Source: Trogon surrucura (taxonomy: Eukaryota > Chordata > Aves > Trogoniformes > Trogonidae). From it: a DNA stretch of 64,000 nt. A program made the translations under genes and the position numbers. The notes beneath the pieces are model-generated. The model saw nothing but the letters and a program-made list of their open reading frames with translations, did not search any database and was not told where the DNA came from. Positions 1 to 13,225 of the stretch are shown here, in pieces. Each line of letters starts with the position of its first letter. The first letter of the stretch is position 1. Location: contig CM036622.1 of assembly GCA_020746105.1 (NCBI GenBank), positions 45,081,977 to 45,145,976 of the forward strand, written 5' to 3'.

Positions 1-2818
1 TGTGCTTGAGAAGGCAAGGTTTCAATGGGAAGAACACTGGAGGATAAAAGAGCTTTGAACAGCCATGGTCAGAGATCAGGAACTGGGATCTAAACAGTGC
101 TCCTAAATAGAGTTTGAGCATTGTCACAAACAGTGCCAGAGTGATTCCCTTGATTTTTGTAATAATATGCCAGGGCCTGTATATTTGTGAGCCATTTCCC
201 AAATGAGTAAGATTATGGATGGTATTTTCGGAAGAGCATAATGGATTTATACACGTTCAAATCTGAACGCCTCATACACTTGACTTGGAAAATTACTTGC
301 TTAATCACATTGGGAGAGAAGCACGTGGGACTGTGATTAGTTTGGGAACAGAAACCTGCCAAGTAAGATACTGACTGCAGAGAAGTGCTTCTGATTTACA
401 CCAGCCAGACATCCATTCCAGTCAGCTTTTGAACAGCTCTCTTTGCAGAGAATTATGGTGGAAAAATATGAAGTTCATCCTGGTGTGTGTAAGGATAGAT
501 GAAATGTGTAATGCATTCACACAAAAGGATGGAGACAGCATTTACTGGTGCTGATACAAAGTTGTTTTGAAAGTAGGAAGGAGAAAAATAATATTAAGAA
601 ATACTATTCCTCAAATGCTGAAATAGGTATACATCTCTCTGCTTATACCAATGCTTAAAGAAAGAAAAAGTTAAAAAAAAAAAAAAAAGACAAGATGTTT
701 CGGAAGGGTTTGCTTATAGATAATGTTCTTGAATTTCATTTGAAATAATGCATAATAGAGACTCACTGGATTGTAATGGTATAATCCTGCACTAGTGAAG
801 AAGGGAAGACGAGCATTGCTGCTCTTGCCAGCAAAAGAAAGACAAGGTAGGAACTGGGAACAAAAAGAAGTGGGTTAAATCCAGTGGCTGGAAGGAGTGG
901 GTCTAATAAATGAAAAAGAGAAATATTTCCTCTAACACGAAACAATGATATATTTTATTTTTTTTTCTGTGGGCAGTCAGAAGTATCCTGGCCAATATTC
1001 ATACGGAAGTATCTGGTCTTTTAAAGAACTTTATATGGGAAGATGATGCCAAATTGTCAAAAAAAATTTAAGACTTTTTTTTTTTTTTCTATCTTACTGC
1101 AAAAACATCTTGTCCAGCTTCTTCAGTAGATGTTCTTTTCAACTTTGCTTCCATGCAGAGGGCAGCACAATACGTGCAAATTTCATCAAAGAATGGTAAC
1201 AGGGATATCCAGAGGAAGATAAAAAGGAAAATAATCACAGCATTAGGATGTCTGTCTCATTTGGAAGACCTAACTCTGGCCAGATTTGATCGTAACATGT
1301 AGAGTTTGAAGTGACATACGGAGTGTCCTGCTATCGTAAAGCAATTGCTCTTGAAGATCACTTTTGCAGAGTTTCTTCAGCATAAAGCTGAAACTGAGAG
1401 CAAGATGTGCCTGGGAGTTGCTCATTGTGGTTCTCCCAATATATAGGGTGACCTTGTGGTGTAGTGGTGACAATGAGGGACTTGTTTGGGACATCATTGC
1501 CATTCAGACTGCTTGTGGTTTGCATTAAAGGAAAATTTTTGAAAATATTGAAAGTTAGTGTGGTAAGGGGAAAAAGGAGCTGCCTGCAAAACTTACTGAA
1601 GCTGCAGCTAATGGAACAAGTAAGACTTCTGCACTAGTAGGGCTCAGCGGAAACAACAAAATCTCATCTGAAGAATATAATTTCCTCATCTCTTGATGGA
1701 AGACAGGTTCAGTCTCTCTATAATCCTCAGTGGCAAAGTGCAGATAGCTCTCATTTCCAGAATATTATTGCAGTGCTGGGTCAGGAACTCTGTCTTCATT
1801 GTCTTAATTAGAGCTTTACTTATGCATGCCTTTTAGATTTTGTCAGTCTCTGGCTAACGTAGCTTTTAACCTCCTTTCAATGTCAGATCCTACTGAGCCA
1901 TTTCACTTTACATCAATTTTTGCACCATTACAGCCTTCACTTCAGCTAACTGCATTTAGTTAATTTGATGCCATTTATTTGTACAATGCCATTTATAGTC
2001 AAAGTATTGTAAGTTTTTTTTTTCCCCCTGAAACTACTGTACTTGTCTTAAGATTCAATTGAAAGTGTCTCAGAATTTAAAAAGTCCAATTTTGTCTAAT
2101 TTCCTTGTCATTCTCATTAGGCAAAGGGATTGCAGAAGTGGGAAGGGGGATTCATCTCAACACATTTGATTAATCTGCACGTATGCAAGAGAGAACACTA
2201 AAGAGAGAGGCCAGGCAGGTCACACAGTGCCCTCCCTTCTCCACCATCCAGCAGCATAGTTATTGCCTAATTATGCAGAACCACAAGTTAGGTACTACAA
2301 AACCCACCAATCAATTTCTCAGAGTGATATTTCAGGAAAAAAACTGTCTGTGAGGAAAGGGGTGGTTATAATCTCCAGCTCCTCCAGGAGAGCATGAAAA
2401 TACATCCATCTGGGAAGTTCCAGTTCCAGTACCCTTCTGTCTGGGCAGTCCCTGTAACTATAAGCAGGAATAATGTGAGGTTTGTTCATCACCATATCAC
2501 TCGGTAAGTGATATTTGCAGAATATTTGGTCATTCAGAATTTTTTCCTGTCCCAGATGATGGTTATTTAAAGGCAAGTCAGGGGAAGGGATTATCTTCAG
2601 CTCCTGACAATAAATGATCTTTACTCCCCAACAGAAAGGACAATTATGGTCAGTTGTCTGTGACGGCATGTAATGGACTAGGTTGCTTAGAGAATCATCT
2701 GTGTGACTGCACATGTTTTAGGTATAGCTCACTCTCCTACAGTTTTGAAAGGCATGTTGGTATTAAATAGAACAACCACTTCCCATGTGAAATAACTAAA
2801 TCATGAACTCATGATTAC
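1..2818 (-). other. NRP1: Intron downstream of the first MAM exon (partial)
   Basis: This intron sequence follows the MAM exon donor and runs off the window. I searched for the next MAM exon and did not find it. Simple tracts are A16 at 673-688 and T14 at 1075-1088. The minus-strand open frames at 1270-1503 and 2319-2714 show no homology I recognise. Confidence 0.8.
673..688. repeat. A16 homopolymer
   Basis: Sixteen consecutive A on the plus strand; low-complexity intron sequence with no recognised retroposon body beside it. Confidence 0.95.
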
Positions 2819-2956
2819 CTGTGTGGTCTTGAATTGGTCCGGTTTTGCTGGTCAGGATTGCCCACTTTAAATCCACCTGGTTGTCGTGCTCCCAGTGACA
2901 CAAAGTCTTTTGGGATCCCCAGCCAAAGGCACAGTTGAAGTTGTACAGTGGCAGCT
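2819..2956 (-). CDS. NRP1: NRP1 exon: start of MAM domain
   Basis: The exon encodes LPLYNFNCAFGWGSQKTLCH, WEHDNQVDLKWAILTSKTG and PIQDHT, about human residues 643-690, the N-terminal part of the MAM (c) domain that supports receptor oligomerisation. C-x-F-G-W-G and LCHWEHD are the MAM signature of neuropilins. The acceptor is TTTCCCTGCAG; the first two bases (AG) complete a Glu codon with the G left by the upstream exon. The donor is ACACAG|GTAATC. It is 138 nt, phase 1 to phase 1. The next MAM exon, expected to begin GDGNFIYSQ-like, is not found between here and position 1. Confidence 0.97.
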
Positions 2957-5900
2957 CTGCAGGGAAAGAGGGAAAAGGAGGAATGCAATGCAGTTATTAA
3001 TCACATAATTCAGATTTTGTACTTTAAAACCAATTGCATGCATTTGACGATTAACAGAACCATTCCTACTTGAAGCCCTGCAAAGCCACAGCATGAGCAG
3101 CCCTTATGGGAAACAGATGAAGAACTGACTATTTCTAGAGACAAGGTGGTTTCTTGTCTCTTTATGATGCATATTTTGGGATTTATTGTGGTTAGATAAA
3201 TTCTTCTGATTTGCCCACATTAGCTGATAATTGTGCAGTAACACATATGACTCAAAAAGAAAACTCTGGCTTACTCATCAGATGTATTTTCTGGTTGTTA
3301 ATATCTTTTTGTAAGATAATGGTGCAAAAACTCACAATAGATTTGGACAAAAAAAAGAAAGGGCAGAAACATTAATGGAATGTCCTTGGCAGGAAAGAAT
3401 TTCTGGTGAAATGCATAGTACGTGGCTTCAGCAAGGAACTCATTTCAGCATCTTCCAGACAGTTAAGTAGGCCCACAAGATGGCAGCATTGAAATGGACA
3501 AATTGAGACAGAAAAGGGACAAATGTGGCTGATTGCCAAATGAACTCAAAATAGACTTCAAAACAAGCTCCATGTAAAACAAGGGAAGTCTGGTATTATG
3601 GTCAGGGTGAGATCATATCTTGTTTTCAGCTTCTCTTCAATTCTGCCCAAAGGTTTAATACATATAGCTTGTTTTCTTCAATAGAACTTGGAATTTGAAT
3701 GGAAAGATTATACAAAGATAGCATATAAATCCCTTGCATTTTTATTTCCAGAAGCAGTTTGAAATCTTTTGGGCTTTTGGTTCCTACCCTATCGGTATGA
3801 ACTTCTACCTGACCTTGAGCAATGGCAGCTCCCAGCAGAGCAATACTCTTCCCACAGCAATGTGACCAAATCCTGAAGTCTTCTCTCAGTCATGACTCAC
3901 GCCTTATTAAAGGAATAACTTAGGTTTCCTTTAATGAGATGCTTTGTGCAAGTATGAACTAAGAACAAAGGGCTCCGTGCTCCCATCAGTACCAGCTCTG
4001 GGAGAAGAACTGTGTTTCTTGCCCATTATTAAAAAAGAAAAAGGAGAAAGCCAGGAAAGATAATGCAACCCTTGAAATGTGTTTTCTTTGTTGTGGGAAA
4101 ATATGGAGAAATATGGGAAGTGTGTTGGGACCTGTGGCTAACCAGACCTTTGAGGTGGAGTTCTTCCAGCTTGAAGAGGCAAAGACCTCCTCCACATAGT
4201 GAGGTGCCCAGGGAAGACTGGAAAGGCTTTTGAACTCACAGCCCAGGTTTTAATGGAAAGTAAACTAGAATTATCATTTTGTCAACACACAGGAAACCTC
4301 AGGTGAGCGGGTTGGAACAGAATGAATATAAAAAGGGTTCATCTATCATCCTCTCCTTGCCTGCTGTGTCCTCGATTGGCGGGTCCTTGCTTCCAGACAC
4401 AGTTTTAACTCAACTCACTGAATTCCTGCATTGCAGCCACTGTGCCCTCTCCTCTCTAGAAAATTTCCTTGTGTCAGCAGAGAGGTCTGAGCGTGGGGCA
4501 GTTCCTGCCCCTCTCTGCGTGTCGGTACCTCGGCTGTGCTGGCCTCGGCATCTCCTCGAGCTGAGCCCTCCTTCTTCCTCTTTCCTTTCATCTGCCCCCT
4601 CCCGCCTGCCTCCCCCGCCTCCCGCTGGCCCCCAGAGGGGTCTGCTCCACATTGTCACGAATAGGGCATCCTAGCTGGGAACAAATGAATTAAACAGATA
4701 ACGTCTGGCACAGGCATGCAGTGTGGAGAAAACATGTTTCCTGGAGGACCTTAGCCCTTTCTAGGAAAGGGGCATATCGTGATTAATAATCTCTATTCGG
4801 GCTCCAAACTTTGAAGGCTTCTTCAACAAATAGAAGAACTCAGCCTGTGCACACTTGAGTGCAGAAAGGCAATCCATTATATTCCTTTCATCAGTACGTG
4901 ATTTTTTTTTTTATTTTGTAGACAATGGGACCATGATCAAAGACATCTTGCCCAAAAGGGGACATCTGAAAATCAAGGGAAGTTTTTAAAGAAATCAAGT
5001 GACACTGAAATGAATTAAAGGGTTTTAAGTTCCTGAAAAATAGCCTTTCATTGTCTAGGAGGCTTAGGGAGAAGTATATTGCATGGCTTTGACATCAGAG
5101 CCATGAAACAGAACTTTAGAAAAGGTCTTAGAAAATGTAAACCAAAATTAATCTTATTAATCCCAAAGGATTATATCATGCAAAGCTGGTGATAACCTGT
5201 GTGGTATTCAAATCACAAGAAAGGAGAACAGTGGTAGACAGATCACATCAATCTGAAGATATCACACAGCATAAATGAGCACATAGCACAGAGAGATTGA
5301 AAGGCCTGGTATTGTTAACTCTGAATAAAAATAAATAGCAGAAGACACAGGAGAAGTACGTAAATGGTTGAAGAATCCAGAGAAGGAAAATTACAATGTT
5401 CTGTTTTCTCTATTTCATAGCCTGAGAACTGTGAGATATCCAGTGAAGTTTAATGCAGATCAAATGAAAAAAAAATCTCATATGATGTGAGCGATACTTG
5501 CTTCCCTGAAATGCTGTTAAGGCTGAACACAATTCAAAGAGAATTGGACACTGAAACAGATAAGGAAAATATTCAGAATTTAATTGTTAATTCTAAAGTG
5601 CAGGGAGTGACAAAAGCCTTTTGCTTCATGGTTTGAAGTCAGCTCTGAACACTGGGATTAGAAGGAGAGTTTCAAAATAGAGCTAAATTTCACAGCATCA
5701 TCTAATAAAGAATTTCTTACACTTTCATTTGAAATACATAGTCCAGGAAATCGGCAAATAGCCTAAGTCTCATATGCTTTGACCATGCTTGTGTTCCTTG
5801 GCTTTGGACTCACAGACAACATGGTGTAGCATAAAAATGGACTTCTCTTCCATGCAGAAGTTAATGAGAAGCCCATGAAATTGCACAGAATTTGACCAGT

Positions 5901-8900
5901 AAACTACTCTCAGTTAGCTATTTCTTGCTAGGTTCCTATTGTCTCCTTAACAGTGATTGTGTTCATATATTCCTTGGGCAATCACAGCAAGGGCACTGAA
6001 GGTCAAAGGCAAGGCATTTCAGAGGGCTCTTATTTTATGGGCTCCTTAAACATGCCATCTCTTATTGTCTATTCTCATGTCTCTTCCAATGCTTCTCCCA
6101 GGGACCCATAAAAAGAAAAAATAGACCTGCTAGCCAATTAATAATAAACACTTGTGGCATCAGGATAGGTTCCTTAGTCGTACGGACAATGGAACTGCCC
6201 CAGCAAAAGACAGAATAGTTCAACACTTCTATTAAAGGTCCCAGGGGGCTGATACAGTAGCTCACAGTAAGCTACAGGCAATCTGCCCACTTCTTTGTCC
6301 TTGAACAGCTTGGCAGCTCTGGTGGAAAGAAGAAAAGTAGGGACAAGTAGCATTCAGTGGGATCCCTCTGCAGCACTGGCCCATTCCCTTGCTAGGATAA
6401 TTCTCCTGCCAATAGGTGATTGATCTCTGGGTTTGTGTGTATGGAGAGGATGAAGAAAACCAGCTATTATGTAACCAAATAGCAGCAGTTCAGATGAGAA
6501 TCTGTGAGGGAGGTGTAATGAAATCCCATATGCCTTTTTCAAAATGTAGGGTACGTGATACTGAATTAAAACAGATTTATCCTCTCAAAGAATAACCAAC
6601 AGCTGTACTTCTTGACCACATCTTGCTCACAGCTGGAACCATTACTGCACATGAACAAGAAAGTCATTTGAAAATCTAGTTGAGTGAGTTTCTTACAAGT
6701 CTATTAATCTTTCGTGGCCCACAGACTTTGGCATATTTTTATAACTCCTCCAACAAGAGGCAAGAAGGAGCATGACAGCATTAAAGATGCTATGAAAATT
6801 CTCTATAGGATGCTCTTGCCAAAGGGTAAATTGACATTAAAATGGGAAATTACAAACATAATTTGGACCACTTCAAAGTAGTATATTGGATATGATTCTT
6901 ATTTGCATTTCACCTTTTTATACCACTTATGCTGGCAGCACAGAATTACCTTAAATGACAGTATATGATAATTTAACTGCTTTAATATCCTTTTATTGAT
7001 GCAAAGCTGTCCCACCATAAATAAGAATCAAACCTATTCTATCTTTAAACAATTTCTTCGCATAAATTTTAACCTCAGGATTTCTTAGTTATATTTTTCT
7101 GAAATAGCTGTCACATGCCTGAAAAACAAGATGCTTTACTTCTTGAACAGTCTGCCTTACAAAGGACTGAGTTTACATGCTGAGAGCACATGATGTAAAT
7201 GAACAGCTTGCTCTGTATGCAAATAGCTAAGAGTCAAGCTTTTCGAATAGTCCTTTGGAATTCAAAAAGAAGTGTTCAAAAAGACTAGATGTTGGTGAGT
7301 CTTAGGACTGAGCCCTGAAAGGTATTTGCCTTGACGGACAGATTTATTAAAGGCATTTTTTGAGGCAGGAAGTAGATCCTCTCAAAAAAAAATCTAAACC
7401 TTAAAACATTTTAGAAGGTTGAATTCATGTTTCTTTTTTATTTTCTTACAATTCAGTCTCCTTGAAATGAACTGTAAAAGTCTCCTTGATGGAAAGCTTG
7501 TTTATACATGGAGGCTTTATAGCTATTTGCTCTTAACTTTCATAGTCTATGAAAGCTGGTTGGAATAGGATAATCTCAGGCTTTGACACACACAAGCATG
7601 TTAGTCTGGGATAACAAGATTATGGGTGTTTGCAGGCTTGAATGCAGGCAGGAGGATAGTGATACGAGGTGTTAGCACCTATTGCAGAAATACCTGTGCC
7701 ACGGCAGGTGTTGCTATTGAGAGGTCTGGTAATCTCTGTGCCCAGCCACGGGGGCACAAGCTGCTGTGGCCAGCACTGGCACAGTGTGACTCATGCAGGG
7801 TTACCCGCTTGTGCCTGTAACTGATCTTTGGCTTGGAGTTCATCATTTACCTCAAGGCGCATTAGCATCTTAAGGCAAACCAGCCTTTGGAGGGAATTAA
7901 GGCTGAAGCTGAAGGCTCAGTCCTTGGTGTGTTAAATTCGTACCTTGTTCAGCTTGAGAACAGCTGAAAGAACTGGAGTGCACTTATCCGCAGCCAGCTG
8001 AGGGCCAGGGGGCCCCCTGGGCAACTCTATGACTTCAAGACCAGTTTAAACTGCATTATTTGTTGCTGCCGTAGCAGACGCTGCTGGCTCCCAGCTGCAC
8101 GGCCCTCGCTCTGATGTGCTTCAGTGTGCCAGCCAGGTCCAGCCATGTCCCTTCAGCAGAAGGAAATGTTTTATGCCACCTTCATGCCAGGAGGGGTTTC
8201 ACCATATTGAGGAGAATTTCTGTCTGCCTATTTTTGGGAGTTTTCTGGCTGGTTTTCGGTGAGGGATTATGAAGCAGCTGGAAACCTTTATATCTTAAAC
8301 TGGAGATTCTGGAAACCTTATTCTTATTTATTGGAGTCTGACTGATCTCCATCTATGATCTTTGTAATGTGCTGGCATGTGGGAGCCTGGAGTTTGGGAT
8401 GTGAATTTGTCCCTTTTTGCCAGGAAGGAAGGAGTTCCTACCAGCACAATGCAGGGAAGTAACACTGGCATGCTCTGAAGGGAGCCTCAGAAACTCCTTT
8501 AACAGAGGAAAAACTTGGCTCATCATGGAGTAAGCAAAGGTGGTGCAGGAGGGAAGGAAGGAGAGAAAATGAGGATATCTTAATCCCTGGCAGAGGCAGT
8601 CAAACTGTTACTGGAGAGTCCCACCCAAGCCAAGGGGATTCAACACAACTGGCATCAGGGAGGAGGGAGGAAAACTGTATTGCACAAAGGCACTTAGGAA
8701 TTTGCAATTTGTCTAAATGCAAGAAGATAGTTTAAAAAAACTGAAAGAAATCCTCCATCTCTGCAAAATAGAGAGCTAAAACATAATTTCAAACACAAAA
8801 AAATAAAATATTTTTCCCTAAACCCACTGCACAGCCTCCTTTCTTCCCTTGCATTCCTCAACCCTTCCGAACTGTGGGATCGCAAGCAGCCCTCCAGCCC

Positions 8901-11900
8901 TTCAGCAACGCTGACTGTGGAAAAGCAGTGGAGAGGTGTGCCACAGAGGTGGGCCAGCCTGCCCTCATGATTCTCATTGCACTGGTACTCCACAATATAA
9001 GTATTAGTATATGCTGACGAAGCAGACTGGGTGACCCTGGAGACAAATTCTGAGGGAAGTAAAAGCATCTGGGTCTGCAATTATTTTGAGAGTGGGGACA
9101 GCATCTCAGGTAAGTCAGCTCTGTCTCTTAATCAGGTTGACACCATCAGTGTCCTTTAGGAAACTTTTACATTATTAGTCACTTTCTTTTACTTGAAGCA
9201 AGAGCAGATTGTGTCACATGGCTGAGGAAACAGTGACAAACACTTTCCCACCCTGTTAATAAATCCCTTGCAAGATTGTGCTTGACTGTGCTTTAATGGA
9301 GGAAATGGGAGTAGCTGAAAGCCGGCCCTTTTACCACTCCACAATTATTAATGCAAAGGATTTAAAACTGGTACTCACAGTTTTTGAAGTCTATGTTTTC
9401 TGCCCAAATCTATTCTCTCCCTCAGTGCCAATGCATTGTACAGGATATTAGAAAATGGTATGAAAACTGTGGAAGCAGCAAACTGAGGATTTTAAAAGCT
9501 GTCAGTTACTGTATTGATTAAATAAAAAGGACCTGCTGCCAGTGACAACTTGTTTATTCCTTTTCAAGTTCATGGTAGCAGTTTATGTAACTCCATTTTC
9601 AGAAAACTTACTAGAAAACAATACTGTAAAACTGCCAGATCCTGGTGGAGAGAACTGGCAAAGTTTACTTGTCTTCGTTTTTTAAAACCATGGATGCAAA
9701 CAGTGACTGGGCCTGTGTGGCTCTGTTTTTGTTTTCCTGGAGTTTGCAAACACACTTCGTGTCACTAACATGCCACATTTAACGAGAGTGCACTGTGTGA
9801 TTTAGTTAGTTTAATTTTGTCAGCGTTTGGCATTTGCTGATGCAGAAGGAAATCTTGTTCTCTGCTGTGTCTACATGTGGATGAAAGGAATAAAATATTT
9901 ACTGTACAGAGCTGAGAGACCAGATGCTGCTTTACTTCAGAGACTTTTAGGGAATGGGAAGTCAGGAAGTGCTGCAATTCATTATTTTGTCTCTGGCATG
10001 AAATTTGGGTATGGAATTTATTATGTTTTTAATAAGGAAAAAATATCTTTTTTTTTTTTTTTTTACCTGGTTGTAATGTATTGTCTATTACTGTTGGCTT
10101 TTCTGTATTCAGCACTGTAGTACCACCTGGAAAAGAAATCATGCATATTATGATACATGGGACACAACAAAGGACACGGCAGTCATTAGGAATATCCCAC
10201 ATATAAATCTGAAATATTGCCGTCTTTATTAGACATGTAGGTAACTGAGTATGTGAGCTTAAGCATGAAAATATGACATTAAAGATCTAGTTTCCTTTAT
10301 CAAAAAAGAGAACAAGAACTCATCATTAAATAAAGCTACATATCTTTGGAGTCCTTGAAAACACCAGCTAATCAATCCTCATCATATCCCTGTGGCTGGT
10401 TTTATAGACACTGATTTGCTCAAGTCACACGTGAAGTCAGCGATTGATCTCCGTGGCACCTCCTAACAGTCACCAGCTTGTGCACTCACCCATGACATGT
10501 TTCTCACATCTGGGACACGAGGTTCTCCAGCCCCTTCCATGCTGGTCCTCTGCGTTTTTTCATAGGTACGTTGTGAGACCAGCTCACAGGAGAGGTGCAT
10601 GGGAACTGCCTGACTTTAGGCTATAGTCTAAGGCAGGTTTCATTTCTGTCTCAAAGAGCAGGAGGAATTAAGGACTTCCCCTTTGTGTTCTTGTTCAAGC
10701 AGCTGAACAAGAGGTGAGTGGGGTCATGGCCCTCTCCTAAGCTCACTAATTGATATTTTTAAAATACTTGACTTTTTAAAGCAAGCCTCATATTTATAAA
10801 GGAAACAAAAAGTAAATTAGCACAATTATAAATGCGCAGTGGGATACTGATTACCAGTCAATAGCTTTTCTCTTCTTCAGTAAGTGAGTGCTCAAAGCAT
10901 TATAGAACGGATGACTATGATGACTTCCAATGAGCATGAATGCCCGAGCTATATCAGCTTTATGTTTCTGAGAATGATCTGATGGGAAATGCTATAAGCC
11001 ACGCAAATAGAGTAGCTCTGTATGGGGTCCAAATAGAGCAGGAAGGAATCTGGCCTACAGCACAATTACAGTTAATTGCAAGGGAGGCTTCATTGTGATA
11101 CTCACATATGTGCAAGTGCTATCAGGGAAGTGACTCTAACAGCCGTACCCACGAGAACGCGGGAGCCCCATTTGCATTGGGAGTAGGTAGCAGAAATTAA
11201 AACCCGACTGCACTGCACCGCTATCCTTAACGGGCCACACAGGATTCGCATGCTTTCCTTCTATGCGTTTAGGAGGGAGAAAAGAATGTTTACAAGGAAA
11301 TTTTTTGGTAAAATCACTTCTGTGCATTTTAGTGCCGTAAGTAACATTGTATGTATAACATATTTCTGCAGTGTCCAGAACAACTGGGCATACACTGCTC
11401 AGGCTTTCTAGGTCATAGAGTAATAAATCATGATAAAGCATTCGCACTTCTCTAGAAGGGCAATGCACTATTCTCAATTTTACTACTGAAATAGGTTCAA
11501 TTCCCCAAAAGAGCTGGTGCTCAGGAAGGCTGGTGGCTGTTCCCTTGTCTTAGGGATTATAAACTGCCCCCTAAGCACAACCTGCAGAAATTGCCAGAGG
11601 GAGATTCTTCTGCTCAGTAAGCTTTCCCTAAGGGACATGTGGGATGCAGTCTTGAGCTCACTGAAGTGCAGGGACTATGAGTGAACAGGGAAAGTGCTTG
11701 CATAGATCTGTCTCCTTCCTCTCACCACAGCCTCCATCTATGTAAAATATGGCTCTACCTATTGCACTTTGCAAGCCAGCCCTCAGTGTAGGGCTTTGCA
11801 GAAAGACCCAGCATTTCCCGACCTGGCCTTTTCCTTTCAGAAAAATAAATAAATGTCAATGTTTAGTAACACTGAAAGCTTTCTGAGCTACCTTAACACA

Positions 11901-13120
11901 ATACAGACTATTTTATCAGGCTCCCTGCACGGCTGTTTTCACAAAGAATGAGATTCATCTGGGACACTAATTTGAAAAGCAGTGACAGTGACCATGCAGT
12001 GTCTTTTCCACTCAGGAACTGTTTTTCAGTTTACTATTTGCAATGTGCATTTACAGGAGATATTGAGAAATCTCAAAAAGGGTTTGATGCTGAAACTGCA
12101 CTTTCACTTGTGTCTGCTGTCAGATGTTCTACGTGGCTGCTTCCAGAAAGCTGAGCTCTTACCTAAAGTTTCCCAATGTCCTCTTGGACAGCTATTGCCA
12201 TATTTTAGTGCTATTTTATATTATGGATATAAGAAGCAATAAACATTTATTAGGTAAGCACACCAGAGAGCAGTGATGAAATAACTTGTGTCACTGTGTC
12301 ACAGTGTCCAAAAATAAGCTCAATTACTGTAGATGTATAGATCTGCTACAGGAAGATCTCATCAAACAGGCTCAGGGCTTTGTGGGGCAAGTGACCTCCA
12401 AAAAGAGACCAAATATGTAGTGGTGCAGTGTCAGCTCTCTCAGAAGGACAGTGGTTCTGTGCAAAAGTGGTTGAACATGAAAACTAGCAAGCTTCCTCCA
12501 TTCCAGATGCAGACTATGTTATGTCTCTCCCTCATTTTTCTGCTAGTGATGGCAGCTTGGTGAACATCAGCCCCTCTGTGGCTGTAAAGCAGTTTTGTTG
12601 GGGAAGCTCATGGAAATAATTTTGTCGGTATATATGTGAGCATGCTTTGAAGAAACAAATCTGCTTTGCTTCTGTCTGGGAAAGGTTTGGGGCTGAGATT
12701 TGAGTCCTCTACTAAATTTTAGGTATGGAAGCACGTATGTGCCTTGAACCTAAACAATATTTCATTTTGAGTTCTTCAGTCTCAGACAATAAACCTCAAA
12801 AGGTTTGTCCAGCTTTTTTCTTAATAAAAGAAAGTTTGATTAGGACATTTGATTAGACACAATTCCTGCTCAAAAAAAATTGCCCTCTCTTCCAGCTAGT
12901 CACTATTATTTGCTTCAAAAATTACATAGCTGAGAAAACAATCAAAAGTATTGTCATATGTAAAAGGCAGATGCCTATGTTTTGACAGCACTGACAATAC
13001 GAACTGCATACCAATGTCCATTTATGTTGAGTGATTAAATCAGTGCAAACGTTTAGCTGGTAACTGGCGATGGATATGAGCTACAATGAAGCTGCAATGG
13101 AATGAGGATGGTTTCTGCAC
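2957..13120 (-). other. NRP1: Intron between the linker and MAM exons
   Basis: This 10.2 kb intron was searched by eye for a separate exon encoding the missing linker segment of mammalian NRP1; none was recognised. It contains a T17 run at 10048-10064, a C/T-rich GC-rich patch at about 4490-4660 and a moderately GC-rich patch at about 7640-8160. The minus-strand AATAAA at 12251-12246 is the first I noticed downstream of the linker exon. Open frames of 100-130 codons (4279-4674, 8694-9080, 11136-11477) lack domain features. Confidence 0.75.
10048..10064. repeat. T17 homopolymer
   Basis: Seventeen consecutive T on the plus strand inside the linker-MAM intron. No adjoining retroposon was recognised. 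Confidence 0.95.
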
Positions 13121-13225
13121 CTGTCAGTTGGTAGTCATCACCTGTGCCACTGTGACAATTTGCCTGGTCATCATCACACTCATCCACGGGTTTGCCTTCG
13201 GAGATGGTAGGAACAGCAGTAGGAG
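13121..13225 (-). CDS. NRP1: NRP1 exon: acidic linker with GAG attachment site
   Basis: The exon encodes the segment between b2 and MAM, about human residues 587-621: APTAVPTISEGKPVDECDDD, QANCHSGTGDDYQLT. The Ser in CHSGTGDD equals human Ser612, the glycosaminoglycan attachment site. The acceptor TTTTGTTTCAG is strong. I place the donor at CTGACAG|GTGCAG. It is a poor donor, but it is the only GT before the next in-frame stop that joins the following exon in frame (phase 1). This makes the exon 105 nt and ends it at the equivalent of T621, whereas the mammalian exon runs to about S641. If the donor is ignored, 22 more codons (starting GAETILIPLQ and including one Cys) run to a TAA at 13053-13055. 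The upper end is sure, the lower end less so. Confidence 0.88.

Noticed and set aside
2319-2714. 131-codon minus-strand open frame near the MAM exon
   Set aside because: It is in NRP1 sense orientation but matches no part of MAM, has no domain, and lacks splice signals that would join it in frame. It is most likely a chance frame.
4279-4674. 131-codon plus-strand open frame and its opposite-strand partner at 4410-4658
   Set aside because: They overlap in a GC-rich, low-complexity block (Ser/Pro/Leu-rich on one strand, Gly/Arg/Glu-rich on the other). Stop-free length here is explained by base composition.
6901-7224. Two octamer motifs (ATTTGCAT at 6901-6908, ATGCAAAT at 7217-7224)
   Set aside because: About two such 8-mers are expected by chance on both strands of 64 kb, and more in AT-rich DNA.
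8694-9080. 128-codon minus-strand open frame in the 10 kb intron, considered as the missing linker exon
   Set aside because: The translation has no resemblance to the linker or MAM region of neuropilins.
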